DNA of 64,000 bases. Origin: Caecitellus pseudoparvulus (taxonomy: Eukaryota; Bigyra: Bicosoecida). Position 1 is the stretch's first letter. Every line of letters starts with the position of its first letter. Positions 51,301 through 61,287 of the stretch are shown here, piece after piece. Position numbers and translations under genes: made by a program. The DNA is taken from positions 1-64,000 of the forward strand of contig CBFFRQ010000018.1 of NCBI GenBank assembly GCA_965644315.1, in the 5' to 3' direction. The notes beneath the pieces were generated by a model. That model searched no databases, was not told the origin of the DNA, and saw only the letters and a program-made list of their open reading frames with translations.

Positions 51301-53790
51301 CACCCCCCTCCTCTGCCCCATCGTCCGCATCACCCAAGGCAAAGCGAGTGGCTGACCGCAGGGCCGCGGCAGCTGCAATGTGCACGGGCTCGGCCACGAC
51401 GGCCGGGCTGTCTGCGTTCAGGAGGTGGATGTGCCGGACGAGGTACTGCAAGACAAGGTCCGCGAACGGCCGGGCCGCTCGTTCGTTGGCCAGCAGGTGC
51501 TGGGCAATGGTCAGCAGCGACGGGTACCCCAGCAGGTACCGGAACAGGAGGGGCATGTGGGCATTCATGAGGTCTCGGAAGTTGTGCGAGTCCAGGATGG
51601 TGAAGATGCCAGCGAAGAAATTCGTCATCTCCGTCTGCTCAGCCGTGTCAGTCCACAGGGACTGGCTGCTGGTGCTGGGGGGCGTCCGCCGCCCCCGCCT
51701 CTGCGCCTCCACCCCCTGGGCAGCAGCGACCGGCAAGGCAGGCTTGCCCTCCCAGTCCGTGTGGGGGGGAAGGTGTGTGAAGATCATGAGGCAGCGCAGG
51801 CCCCACTTGAGGAACTTGGAGATGAGGTCCAGCTCCCCCTCTGTCAGCATGCCGCCGCCGCCTGGCTGCACGAGCTTGGAGGTGTCGTACGCTGCGCCGC
51901 CGTGCGAACCCTGGGGGGACCGCTTGTAGTTGCTGATGCACCACACCAGCGTCTTCAGGCCCAGCGTCATGAACTTCATCAACACCTTCACGTCCTTCAC
52001 GCACGCCATGGCATCCACGTGTGCCCTGTGGGTGCGCTGGCTGCCAGAGTCACTGCTGGTCATGCCTGCCACCAGCGGGTCATACCCGTGAAAACGCTGC
52101 AGCAACGCTTGGTCCCGCTCCGTCACGCCGTCTCCGAACTCGGTGAAGCCATCCTCGCGCCCTGGCTCTCCACGCACAGCAGTGGTGGAGGTGCCTCGGT
52201 GCACCTTTGCGCGGGTCTTGGCAGCTTGCTGAAGGGCTGGTGCGTCTGCAGGCGCCACCTCCCCCCGGGACACGGCACCCAGCAGTGTCGTGTGGGCCAG
52301 CTGCTCCGCCTTGATGCGGCGGTTGGCGAGGCGCGAGCACATTTGGCGCCGGGCCGCCAGAATGATGTGCGGAATGTATGCCTGCAAGGCGCCGAACTTC
52401 TGCACGAGGGTGGACAGGATGCGGGCGAGGAGGGACCGCCCGATGCTGATGTCCGCGGCTTCGTTGTGGTAGATGGAGTCCACCAAGTTCAGCAGGAGGC
52501 GCACCGAGGCGGACTGAATCGCCGTGGGCAAGGCGGGGTCGTGGGTATACCTGGAGAACAGCGTGATGACAATGGACAGCTGGGCCAGGGACAGCGACTT
52601 GCGCACCTCCTGCAGCAAGTCCACCAGCAGCAGAATGGCCAGGGGCCGCAGGGCGCTGGCTGGCTGGCCACCAGCCGTCTTCCCGATCAACAGAGACTCC
52701 TGCAGCATGGCGTCCACGTGGCCCTCCAGCATGGACTTCAGGGGGGAGCGCAGGAAGTGCCGGGTGGCGACGAGCACCTCCCGCCGCAGGTTGGTGCCGG
52801 CGGGGGCGGGCGGGCAAGAAGCCAGCAGGCGCACGATGGCATTCCCCAGGAGGTCTTTGTGTGGCTCCAGCAGCTTGTGGGACTCCCCCCGCAGCAAGTA
52901 CGTGATGAAGGAGACGCACTTCACCTGTGCCTGCACCAGCTCAACGTGGCGCTGGTGGGCGCCTGCTCCTGTGCCTTGCGGGCTGACTTGCAGAGACCGC
53001 ATCATCAACGGCACGAGCTGCTGCACCACTGTGTTTGAAGGCTGCCGCTGGAACTGCAGCAGGTAGATGACCACGATGGGCAGCTCCGTCGCGACCCGGA
53101 AGGAGGCTGTGGCGGGCAGCAGGCGCTCCCCCGCCGCAAGGGCCGCCGCGTTCTCACCTGTCACACCCATGGCGGACAGGCCTGCTTGGGGCGCTGGGAG
53201 CCCCGCTTGTTGGAAAACAATGCCTGCCGCGGCAGGCAAGGCACCGTAGCACCCCGCGGCGAATGCGAGGAAGGCGCCAGTGTGCTGCGATGCCTGGTCT
53301 CGGTGAGCCTTGTGCAGGTCAAGCACCACGCGCACGATGGCCGTGCCAACCACCTCATCACCTGTCTGCAACAAGCTCATGCAGGCATTCAGTATGCTGG
53401 GAACGTGCGCCTTGACCGCGTCCAAAGAGCCAGCCCGCTGCAGCACCTCCAAGCAAGCCTGCCGCAGCTTCAGGCTGTCGTCCTTGACGAATGTCTGGGG
53501 CAGTTCCGTCAACATGCTCAGCAGGGGTGGCAGCCCGGCTGTCAAAATTGTACTGGGCAGGCGGAGCGGTTGGGCGGTGGCGGCAGGGCAGGCTCAGACA
53601 CGGCAGCAAGTGCGCCTAGCTGCTGGGTTTGAACAAATCCCGCACGCGCTCACCTGCTGGCGGCCCCTGACGAAGAGCCCAGTGCATCCCTGAACGATTT
53701 GAGCGCCGCCAGGCGCTCATCCGTGGTGCATGTTGACGAGGCCAAGTTTGGCAGCCAGTCTAAGGAGGCACCCTCGGTGGCACCAGCCAT
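36371..53790 (-). CDS. TRRAP: TRRAP/Tra1-like giant PIKK-family pseudokinase
   Basis: The model has two exons: 53790-53654 and 53552-36371, with one 101-nt intron (GTGAGC...GCCCAG). The first exon encodes MAGATEGASLDWLPNL..., and splicing gives AASSTILTAGLPPLLSMLTELP. The product is about 5772 residues, against about 3700-3900 in animals and yeast. HEAT-type helical repeats fill most of the length, followed by FAT-like sequence, then a PI3K-like C-terminal domain (from about 37760 leftwards: YVHVAHNPLDHKTERSITLLG, QFRMTPSVQAFMTPFAIDGPF, WVQCHNMLYLRDELISW). It ends in a FATC-like tail, MPLSWEPWA. No HRD-type catalytic loop or DFG motif is present, as in TRRAP, which scaffolds activators onto SAGA and NuA4 acetyltransferase complexes in the nucleus. 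The extra length comes from Ala/Gly/Pro-rich inserts between helical blocks. The main exon is open for 17.2 kb. Confidence 0.88.
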
Positions 53791-54142
53791 GACGCCGGTG
53801 CTGGTGTGGGTGCACGCTGCCGCTGGCCACCCCCGGTCGAACGTCCACGGCAGGCGTCGCGAGCGGGAGGCTCAGTGAGGGGTTGCCCTGCCCTGGCCTG
53901 CACTCCACGACTCAGAGCGATCCCGCGCCGATGCTAAGTCGAGTGATTTGCGCTTGCTCTCGGGCGCGTGCGAGGCTCACGGCGGCGGCCGAGGCAGCAC
54001 GAAGGCCCCTTGACAAGGGCTCCGACAGGCACCCCGACAAACCGAGTGCTCACAGCACTTTACACCCCATCACTCCACACTGATCAACGCAGCCAGCTGC
54101 GTCAGGATTGGAACTTCCGATCCTGCGTTGACGAGCCACGTG
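53791..54142. promoter_or_regulatory. Shared divergent promoter region, TRRAP / proton ATPase
   Basis: These 352 bases separate the start codons of two divergently transcribed genes and must contain both promoters and 5' UTRs. No TATA box or clear binding-site repeat was recognised. The tract nearest the ATPase (53990-54130) is richer in A/C and repeats ACTCCAC/CACTTTACACC-like runs. Confidence 0.5.
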
Positions 54143-57100
54143 ATGGCCCAAGAGCTGTCATCCATGTCTTTGAACGGAGGCGGCAAAATGGAGGCAACCA
54201 AGCAGCCCCTGCTGGGTGCTGGGGACGGCGCGCCCGATATCGCGCATGCTGACGACGGTCTGGCAGAGGAAGTCGCCTTTGCCAAGCAGCAAGAGAGCAA
54301 GCATGGCTGGACTGAGGACCAGGCCCAAGATATCCTGTTCGTGTCTTGCCGCACTGCAGATTCCGCAGTGCGCTCTGGCTGCACCAGAGCGCCACCTTCT
54401 CTGCCTCTCCAGAAACAAGGATGGCTACAACGAGCTCGAAGAGAAGGAGGAGAACCCCATTCTCCAGGTGCGTGGCTGCATTTTGCACGGGTGTTCCCTG
54501 CATGGTTCTCTCCGCGCTGACCGCCCTGATGAACACGCCGAACCTCGCCTCCCTTGAACTTCGCAGTTCCTCGGCTACTTCTGGGGCCCCATGCCCATCA
54601 TGATCTGGATTGCCATCATCATTGAGCTGGTGAAGGGCATCACCACTGGTAGGTGGCACTCGGCGCTGCTCTTCGTCAGCTGCTGATGGGTCAGATTCCC
54701 CATCCACACCACCAATGTCAGCAGGCGCCCAGCACCACACCCGGCCCGCCCCGCCCTCCCGTGAACAGGCGATGGCTGGGAGGATTTCGGAGTGCTGTTC
54801 TTCCTGCAGCTGCTGAACGGTATTGTGGGCTGGTGCGTGCTTGCAGGCGGCAACGCGGGGCGTCCCCCGCACGACCGCGCTAAGGTTGCAGCTGCACTGC
54901 ACCTGACCCTTGCCTGTCCTTCAAACCTTGCTCCCGCGCTTCTCTCTTAGGTATGAGGAGATGAACGCAGGCAACGCCATCAAGGCCCTCAAGGAGCGCC
55001 TTGCGCCCGACTGCTTCGTGTACCGCAACGGCCAGTGAGTGCCTGCATTCTGCGCTTCTGTTGGCACCTGCTGTTCCCGCCGCACTCCGCCCGGCGTCAC
55101 CGTCGATTCGCACCTTCACCACAGAGGTATGAAGTCCAAGGCCCGCAACCTCGTGCGAGGTGACCTGATTGGCCTGAAGATCGGCGACGTCGTCCCTGCT
55201 GACTGCGTGCTGGTGGGCCCGGATCCCCGCCAGAGCTGCGAGGTGGACCAGGCTGCCCTGACCGGCGAGTCCCTCCCCGTGAACAAGCACACCCACGAGA
55301 AGCTGCTGATGGGCTCCGTCATCAAGCGCGGTGAGCAGGACGCTGTCGTGGTGGCCACTGGCTCCCGCACCTTCTTCGGTAACGCCGCTGGCATGATCAA
55401 CTCTGTCGAGAGCACCGGCCGCTTCCAGCAGATTCTGTTCCGCATCACTCTCGGCCTGCTGGCTGCCTCCCTCATCATGTGCGTCATCATGTTCATCAAG
55501 CTCGTCGTGGTGAAGGAGGATGGCTCCCCCCAGTCTGGCAACAAGTACCTGCGCGCCGTCTCTGTGGTCGTCGTGCTGCTCGTCGCCTCCATCCCCATTG
55601 CCATGCAGGTGGTGTGCACGTCCACCATGGCCGTCGGCGCCCGCCGCCTGTCCGAGAAGAAGGTCATCATCGCCCGCCTGTCTGCCATTGAGGAGCTCGC
55701 CGGCATGACCATCCTGTGCTCCGACAAGACTGGCACCCTGACCAAGAACAAGCTGGAGCTGCGCCCCCCCCGCATGGCCCCCGCTGCCGAGATGGACGAG
55801 GACGCCATGTACTTCTACTCCGCCCTCGCTGCCAACCGCAATATGAAGAACAACGACGCGATTGACAACTGCATGTGCAAGAAGGTCATCCAGCTGGACT
55901 CCCCCGAGGCTGCCACTGACGACCCCAGCGTTGACTGGGACCGCCTGGCTGAGTCTAGCTCTCGCTGGCAGGACCTCAAGGGCTTCAAGCAGGTGGACTT
56001 CCTGCCCTTCAACCCCACCGACAAGCGCGTGGAGGTGACGTGCCTGCCCCCCGCCTCCTCCTCCGGGCCTGGCGGCGACCAGCCCATGTTCAAGGTCACC
56101 AAGGGTGCCCCTCAGATTGTCCTGAACCTGGCCCTGGACGACCCCAACTGCGAGTACACCCCCGAGCAGGCTGATGCCCTCCGCGAGAAGGTCTCCGCCG
56201 ACATCCAGGAGCTGGCCGACCGTGGCTTCCGCTGCCTGGGCGTTGCGTACAAGGACGTTGTCAAGGACACACCTGTGGATGAGGAGGACGTGGACAACAA
56301 CCAATGGAACGGCTGGCGTTTCCAGGGCCTCATCTCCCTGTTCGACCCCCCCCGTGATGACACCAAGCACACCATCGACGAGGCCATGGAGAGTGGCGTG
56401 GAGGTGAAGATGATCACTGGTGACCAAACCGCCATCGCCAAGGAGACCTGCCGAGAGCTGGGAATGGGCACCAACATCCTGGAGTCCCACCAGCTGCACG
56501 CTGTCACAGAGGCCAACCGCATCGCCCTGGTCATGAACTGCAACGGTTTCGCCGAAGTCATGCCCGAGGACAAGTTCGACATCGTCGAGTCTGTGCGGTC
56601 TGCCGGCCACGTCGTGGGCATGACTGGTGATGGTGTCAACGACGCCCCCGCCCTGAAGCGCGCTGACATCGGCATTGCCGTCGAGGGCGCCACCGACGCC
56701 GCCAAGGCCGCCGCCGACATCGTGCTGACCGAGCCTGGCCTCAGCGTCATCATCGACGCCATGCAGCGGTCCCGCAAGATTTTCCAGCGCATGCGCAACT
56801 ACTGCATCTACCGCATTGCCTGCACCATCGAGCTGCTGCTGTTCTTCTTCGTCGCCGTCATGTTCATCAACCCCAACTCCGACAGCTACTTCGGTGCCCA
56901 GCCCAAGGACAAGTGCTGGACCGTGGACAACTGCGACAAGCAGCCAACCCTGGTGGAGCAGCTGAACGCCCACTTCAACGTCTTCACCCTGCCTGTCATC
57001 GCGCTGGTGGTCATCACCATCCTGAACGACGGCACCATCATCACCATCGCTTACGACAAGGTCATCCCCGAGAAGCGCCCCCAGAAGTGGGACCTGTGGG

Positions 57101-57825
57101 AGGTTGTCATCGTGTCCTCCTCTCTCGGCCTCGTCGCGTGCATTGGCTCCATCATCCTGCTGCTCATCATCATGGAGGGCTCCCTGCACAGCAACAACGA
57201 CCAGATTGGCCGCATCTTCGGCTCGTCTGACTTCAACGGCACTCACTTCGTGTCCTTCGGCGAGGCCCAGACGCTCCTGTACCTCAAGGTCTCCCTGTCT
57301 GACTTCCTCACTGTCTTCTGTGCCCGTACTCGCTTCTGGTTCTTCGAGCGCCGCCCCGGCTACGCCCTCGCTGTCGCTGCCGTCGTGGCCATGGGCTCCT
57401 CCACCCTCTTCTCCCTCTTCTGGCCATTCAAGGACCACGCCGCCAACGCTGTCAACAAGCACGCGTACATGGGCCCTCTGTCCGACTCTAAGTATGGCGT
57501 CGTCGTCACCTGGGCCTTCTGCATTGGCTTCTTCCTGGTGCAGGATGCCTTCAAGGTCGTCACGTACTACCTGCTGACCCTGCTCACCCCTGAGGTTGAG
57601 GACCGCATCCAGGACCGCCGCATGCAAGCCATGATGGGCCAGGGCGTCGCTGCTCTGGACCGGGAGGGCCGCTTGCTGCACGGTGTTGCTGGCGGCGGCG
57701 TTGCCCACCGCGAGGGCTACTCCACCGTCAAGACCGCAGAGTACGAGGACCTGAAGAAGCGCGTCGCTGCTCTCGAGAAGTCCCTGAAGTCCATGGCCCC
57801 TGCTGGTGGTGCTGCCAGCAGCTAA
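54143..57825 (+). CDS. P3A-type plasma-membrane proton ATPase
   Basis: The model has six exons: 54143-54336, 54413-54467, 54567-54648, 54769-54832, 54951-55034 and 55125-57825 (1059 residues). Splicing restores AQDILNKDGYNELEEKEENPILQ-FLGYFWGPMPIMIWIAIIIELVKG-ITTGDGWEDFGVLFFLQLLNGIVGW-YEEMNAGNAIKALKERL in sequence. Motifs: LTGES (actuator domain), CSDKTGTLTKN with the phosphorylated Asp at residue 360, MTGDGVNDAPALK (hinge), and ILNDGTIITIA with the membrane Asp that carries the proton. The C-terminal ~75 residues end in a Lys/Glu helical segment and lack the plant YTV 14-3-3 site. The enzyme exports H+ from the cytosol and energises the plasma membrane. Codons are strongly biased to C/G endings, more than in neighbouring genes, suggesting high expression. 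Confidence 0.95.
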
Positions 57826-58052
57826 GGGACAGCTGTGGACCTGACCACATGACTTGCGCAGGTGCCTTGTGCTGTTGACGGGCCCACACAAGGGATACCC
57901 TCTCGTCGGCAACCCGGCTTCGACGCAAGCCCTCTGCAATGTCACACGTCAAATACCACGAATGACACACCCCATCCACCCCTTGTTCTCCCCGACGCTG
58001 CCCTTGTGCGTGCCAACTTGTGAAGTTCAGTGGTCGGCCTTGCGATTTCCGC

Positions 58053-59177
58053 ATGGCAGCCTTGCATGCGGGGAGCGCTGTCCTGTTAGATGGCGGGTTT
58101 GCCACGCAGTGTGAGGAAGAAGGCGAAGACCTCTCGTCAGTTTTGTGGTCTGCGCTGCTTCTGGAGGAGAAGCCAGACGTGGTGAAGGCAGTTCACGCTG
58201 CCTACGCGTTGGCTGGCGCCCAAGTGCTCATCACCGCTACATACCAGGCAAGTGTTGGGGGATTCGCCTCGCTGGGCATCAACCCTGCTCGAGCTGAAGC
58301 GTGTATGAGGAGCAGCGTCACCATCGCTCGAAAGGCGCTGGCCGAATCTGGGGCGCACGGGCTCGTGGCCGGCTCCATTGGCCCGTATGGAGCAGCCATG
58401 GGAGGTGGCGCCGAGTACCGGGGTGACTACGTGCAGGACTCTCGCCAGCACCAAGCCGAGAAGAGTCCAACAACTCCTGTGATGGGTGCTGAAGGAACGA
58501 TCACGCCTTCTCAACTTGCCGAGTGGCATGTGCCCCGACTAGCTGCGTTGGCGAAGGAAGCGCCTGACCTGCTGGCCTGCGAGACACTTCCCTGCATCGC
58601 AGAGGTGACAGCGATCGGACAAGCGTTGGCCTCCCTGCCTTCCGCTGCACAGACTCCCGTGTGGTGCTCCTTCACCCTGACCGACGCTGCTACGCTGCCC
58701 AGCGGCGAGTCTGCACATGATGCTGTCAAGACGGCAGTGGAAGTGTTCGGCGGGCGCCTGCTGGGAGTGGGCTGCAACTGCGTGCCACCCAGTGTAGTGC
58801 CTGCATTCCTTGTACATGCCACAGAAGCCTTACAGGCTGCAGGCTGCAGTCTGCGACGCCTGGCGGGGCTGGACGACTTGCGGCGAGCGGTGGCAGAGTG
58901 CCAGGAAGGCACACAAGGCCCCACTGCGCACGCAGTGTGCCTTATCACATACCCCAACGCGGGAGAGGCATGGGACGTCCAAGAGAAGACCTGGGTGGCC
59001 CTTGGCCCAGAACATGGGGAAGCCGCCACCCCAGGGCGTCAGGCGTTCGTCGAGCAAGCAGAGCAGTGGGTCGCTAGTGGAGCAAGCCTGGTGGGTGGCT
59101 GCTGCCGAGTTGGCCCAGCAGTCATTTCAGCACTGAAGCAGGCCCTGTCTCTGCAGCCGCCCCTTCCATCAGGCTGA
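58053..59177 (+). CDS. Homocysteine S-methyltransferase
   Basis: This single-exon gene encodes 374 residues from the ATG at 58053. It has a TIM-barrel start VLLDGGFATQ, then ITATYQAS and GSIGPYGAAMGGGAEYRGDY. Zinc-ligand motifs are GVGCNC (C243) and VGGCCR (C350, C351), the three cysteines that bind zinc and activate homocysteine thiol. The family transfers a methyl group from S-methylmethionine or S-adenosylmethionine to homocysteine to make methionine. Length is somewhat above the usual 310-330 because of inserts around residues 255-310. No signal peptide is seen, so it is probably cytosolic. Its 3' end overlaps the stop of the convergent RNA methyltransferase gene by 9 nt. Confidence 0.93.
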   Translation: MAALHAGSAVLLDGGFATQCEEEGEDLSSVLWSALLLEEKPDVVKAVHAAYALAGAQVLITATYQASVGGFASLGINPARAEACMRSSVTIARKALAESGAHGLVAGSIGPYGAAMGGGAEYRGDYVQDSRQHQAEKSPTTPVMGAEGTITPSQLAEWHVPRLAALAKEAPDLLACETLPCIAEVTAIGQALASLPSAAQTPVWCSFTLTDAATLPSGESAHDAVKTAVEVFGGRLLGVGCNCVPPSVVPAFLVHATEALQAAGCSLRRLAGLDDLRRAVAECQEGTQGPTAHAVCLITYPNAGEAWDVQEKTWVALGPEHGEAATPGRQAFVEQAEQWVASGASLVGGCCRVGPAVISALKQALSLQPPLPSG

Positions 59178-59897
59178 GCCGGCGTCGGTGCGGGCCCGCT
59201 TGGCTGCTCGAGCTTGGCGCTTGGCGAGGGCGGCCTCCGACAGCTGGCTGCCGTCGTACTGCACGCGCTGCACGGTGTACTTTTCAGAGTTTGCCGGATC
59301 CAGCGGTGCCTGATCATACCCCGCCCAGGTCGCAAAGTGGTGCAGGACGATGCTGCCTGCCACAGTCACATTCAGCGACGCAGTTCCCGTGCCAAAGTGC
59401 TTGATGTACACGAAGTGGTCGCAGATCGACTTCACGGAATCCGCCATGCCTGTACCTTCGTTGCCGAGGAAGAATGCAGTATGTCCACGGAATGGGTGTG
59501 TGGTGACGTCCTCGGAGGCGCCGCCGATTTCCACGCCACACACTGTGATGCCCTCCTCCACAAACCACGCTTTGGCTTCCTGCAGCTTGCTAAAGTGGCG
59601 GACGAACAAGTGGTCCCGGGTGCCTTGCCCTCCAAAGTAACCGATTTTCGTCTTGCCGATGACAATCAGCTCATGGGCGCCGAATGCGACGGCAGAGCGA
59701 ACCAAGTTCCCCACATTAGTCTTCTTGGACACGGCAAAGGAGCAGATGTACATGCGGGGCTTGCCCTCCGTCAGGGGGTTGGGAACGTGAGCTCCGTGTG
59801 GAATCTGCAGGACGCATTGCTTCGTATCAGCGTCTCCGTCAGCAATTGGTGCGCTCAAAGCGCCTGCTTCGCTTCCCTCTGCCGTTGCTGCGGCCAT
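59169..59897 (-). CDS. SpoU/TrmH-family RNA 2'-O-methyltransferase
   Basis: This gene encodes 242 residues from the ATG at 59897; no better ATG occurs in the short open stretch upstream. The three SPOUT motifs are clear: NVGNLVRSAVAFG (61-73), FFLGNEGTGM (142-151) and KHFGTGTASLNVTVAGSIVLHHFA (about 166-189). These form the trefoil knot that binds S-adenosylmethionine and methylates a ribose 2'-OH in tRNA or rRNA. The N-terminal ~35 residues are an Ala/Glu-rich extension, and the last ~20 are Arg/Lys/Ala-rich (LAKRQARAAKRARTD), possibly nuclear or RNA-binding. The substrate cannot be told from sequence. It is divergent from the hydrolase gene to its right and overlaps the methyltransferase gene to its left. 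Confidence 0.92.
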   Translation of the reverse strand: MAAATAEGSEAGALSAPIADGDADTKQCVLQIPHGAHVPNPLTEGKPRMYICSFAVSKKTNVGNLVRSAVAFGAHELIVIGKTKIGYFGGQGTRDHLFVRHFSKLQEAKAWFVEEGITVCGVEIGGASEDVTTHPFRGHTAFFLGNEGTGMADSVKSICDHFVYIKHFGTGTASLNVTVAGSIVLHHFATWAGYDQAPLDPANSEKYTVQRVQYDGSQLSEAALAKRQARAAKRARTDAGSA

Positions 59898-60164
59898 GCT
59901 GGTGGGGTGCGGAAATCGCTTTCTCTGCTCCCTGAAAGTTGGCAAAGAAAACAAATGCTTCGCGCAGTATCGCTTCTGCGTCGTCAACCTTGACCAGTCT
60001 TGCTTCCTTGTAGACTTCCTATTGATAAGTGGGAGGCTGATTTTGCCTGCTCGTGCGGGTGCTGAGCGATCAGCAGGGGAGACGCTTCACCAGCGAGACG
60101 AGGGAAGCCCCCTCCCACAGATCTCAACGCGCTTCTGGCCGCCCACTGGGCGAAGTTCGAGTGA

Positions 60165-61163
60165 ATGGCAGCATTGAGGTCTTTGGTCGTTGACGCTGCC
60201 AGCGTCGCGGCCGGCAGAAGCACAGCGCCGGCCTCCGCCCCTCTTCCAGGCACACGCACCGCTGTGGTGCTGCATGGCCTGCTCGGCTCGGCTCGGAACT
60301 GGCTTGCCTTTTGCAGGGCTATTGTTCGGAAAGAGCCACGCCTTAGGTTCGTCCTCTTCAACCTTCCAGGCCACGGGCTGCATGACGCAGTTGACTTTCC
60401 CCAGGCGCCCTCCCCTGTCTCCCTGGCCTCAGCTGCGGACAACGTCCTAAGCAGCATAAATTGCGACAAGGTGACTTTCCCCCATGGGATGCAAGATGTA
60501 CAAGCCATGGTTGGACATAGCATGGGCGGAAGAGTTCTGATGCAGCTTTGCGAGGCATACGGAGGTCACTTTTCTCACGGCACGCAGGTGGCTGCGCTGG
60601 ACACCATGCCTGGGCCGTTTGACTACCACAAGCATGACGTAGACAAAAACGGAATCGCAAAGTTGCTGGAGTTCTTAGCATCCATGCCGGAGCTCATCCC
60701 CTCACGGGCGTGGCTGCAGCAAGCTTGCTTGGAAGCTGGCTTCACGCCCAGCATGACGCAGTGGATTTCCACGAACCTTGCCAAGCTGCCAGACGCGCCG
60801 CCCACTGGACCCTTCCGACTCGCAGTGAATGTGAAGGTCGCCAAGATGCTGTGGGATAGTCACCGGGGCCACGCTGGTCACTGGGGTGTTCTGCGACGTC
60901 CACCGGCTGGAGTCACGTTCCATCAAGTTATGGCGACTGGGTCAAGTCGGTGGCAGCACCCTGCCATCCGCGAGCAGGTGTCCTCCTTACGAAGTGCTGA
61001 GCCTGGTTCTCTTAAGCTGCATACTCTTGCTGGGGGTCACTGGTTGCATGTTGACAACCCCCGAGGGCTGGTCGAGCTGCTGCTCAAGCAGGTCCTGCTT
61101 CCGCATCCAAGCGTGGCACCCGTCCCGCAGCAGAAGTTGCCGCCCACAAAATCCACCCACTGA
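60165..61163 (+). CDS. ABHD11-like alpha/beta hydrolase
   Basis: This single-exon gene encodes 332 residues. Motifs: VVLHGLLGSARNW (oxyanion region, 34-46), FNLPGHGLH, GHSMGGR with nucleophile Ser119, LDTMPGPF with a candidate acid Asp146, and AGGHWLHVDNP with His292. This motif order matches the ABHD11/YbfF group; in animals ABHD11 is mitochondrial and associated with 2-oxoglutarate dehydrogenase. The first 20 residues (MAALRSLVVDAASVAAGRS) could be a weak organelle-targeting leader. The region around residues 232-250 aligns less well with the family. The gene shares a 267-bp divergent upstream region with the RNA methyltransferase. Confidence 0.88.
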   Translation: MAALRSLVVDAASVAAGRSTAPASAPLPGTRTAVVLHGLLGSARNWLAFCRAIVRKEPRLRFVLFNLPGHGLHDAVDFPQAPSPVSLASAADNVLSSINCDKVTFPHGMQDVQAMVGHSMGGRVLMQLCEAYGGHFSHGTQVAALDTMPGPFDYHKHDVDKNGIAKLLEFLASMPELIPSRAWLQQACLEAGFTPSMTQWISTNLAKLPDAPPTGPFRLAVNVKVAKMLWDSHRGHAGHWGVLRRPPAGVTFHQVMATGSSRWQHPAIREQVSSLRSAEPGSLKLHTLAGGHWLHVDNPRGLVELLLKQVLLPHPSVAPVPQQKLPPTKSTH

Positions 61164-61287
61164 AAACCAGAACCATTCGGATGAAAAGACCTCGCCTGGC
61201 TGAGGTGCCGTGCCGGGGCCCAACTCCTACGGGGCGCTGCCAGGGCCTCTTGCTGCGTAAGCCAGAGCCTGCCGTTTCGCCTTTGCC

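Noticed and set aside
36327-53038. Many plus-strand open frames of 150-700 codons across the TRRAP gene.
   Set aside because: They are shadows of the 17-kb minus-strand exon in GC-rich DNA; translations are Arg/Ala/Pro/Ser-rich without recognisable domains.
53543-53552. Acceptor at GACAG (plus position ~53543) for the TRRAP intron.
   Set aside because: It puts the two exons out of frame; the upstream GCCCAG acceptor (ending at 53553) keeps the frame.
54880-57945. A 1021-codon open frame on the minus strand, antisense to the proton ATPase.
   Set aside because: It mirrors the ATPase exon exactly. Strong C/G-ending codon bias removes stop codons from the complementary frame. The translation is low-complexity, rich in Gly/Asp/Val/His, with no domain.
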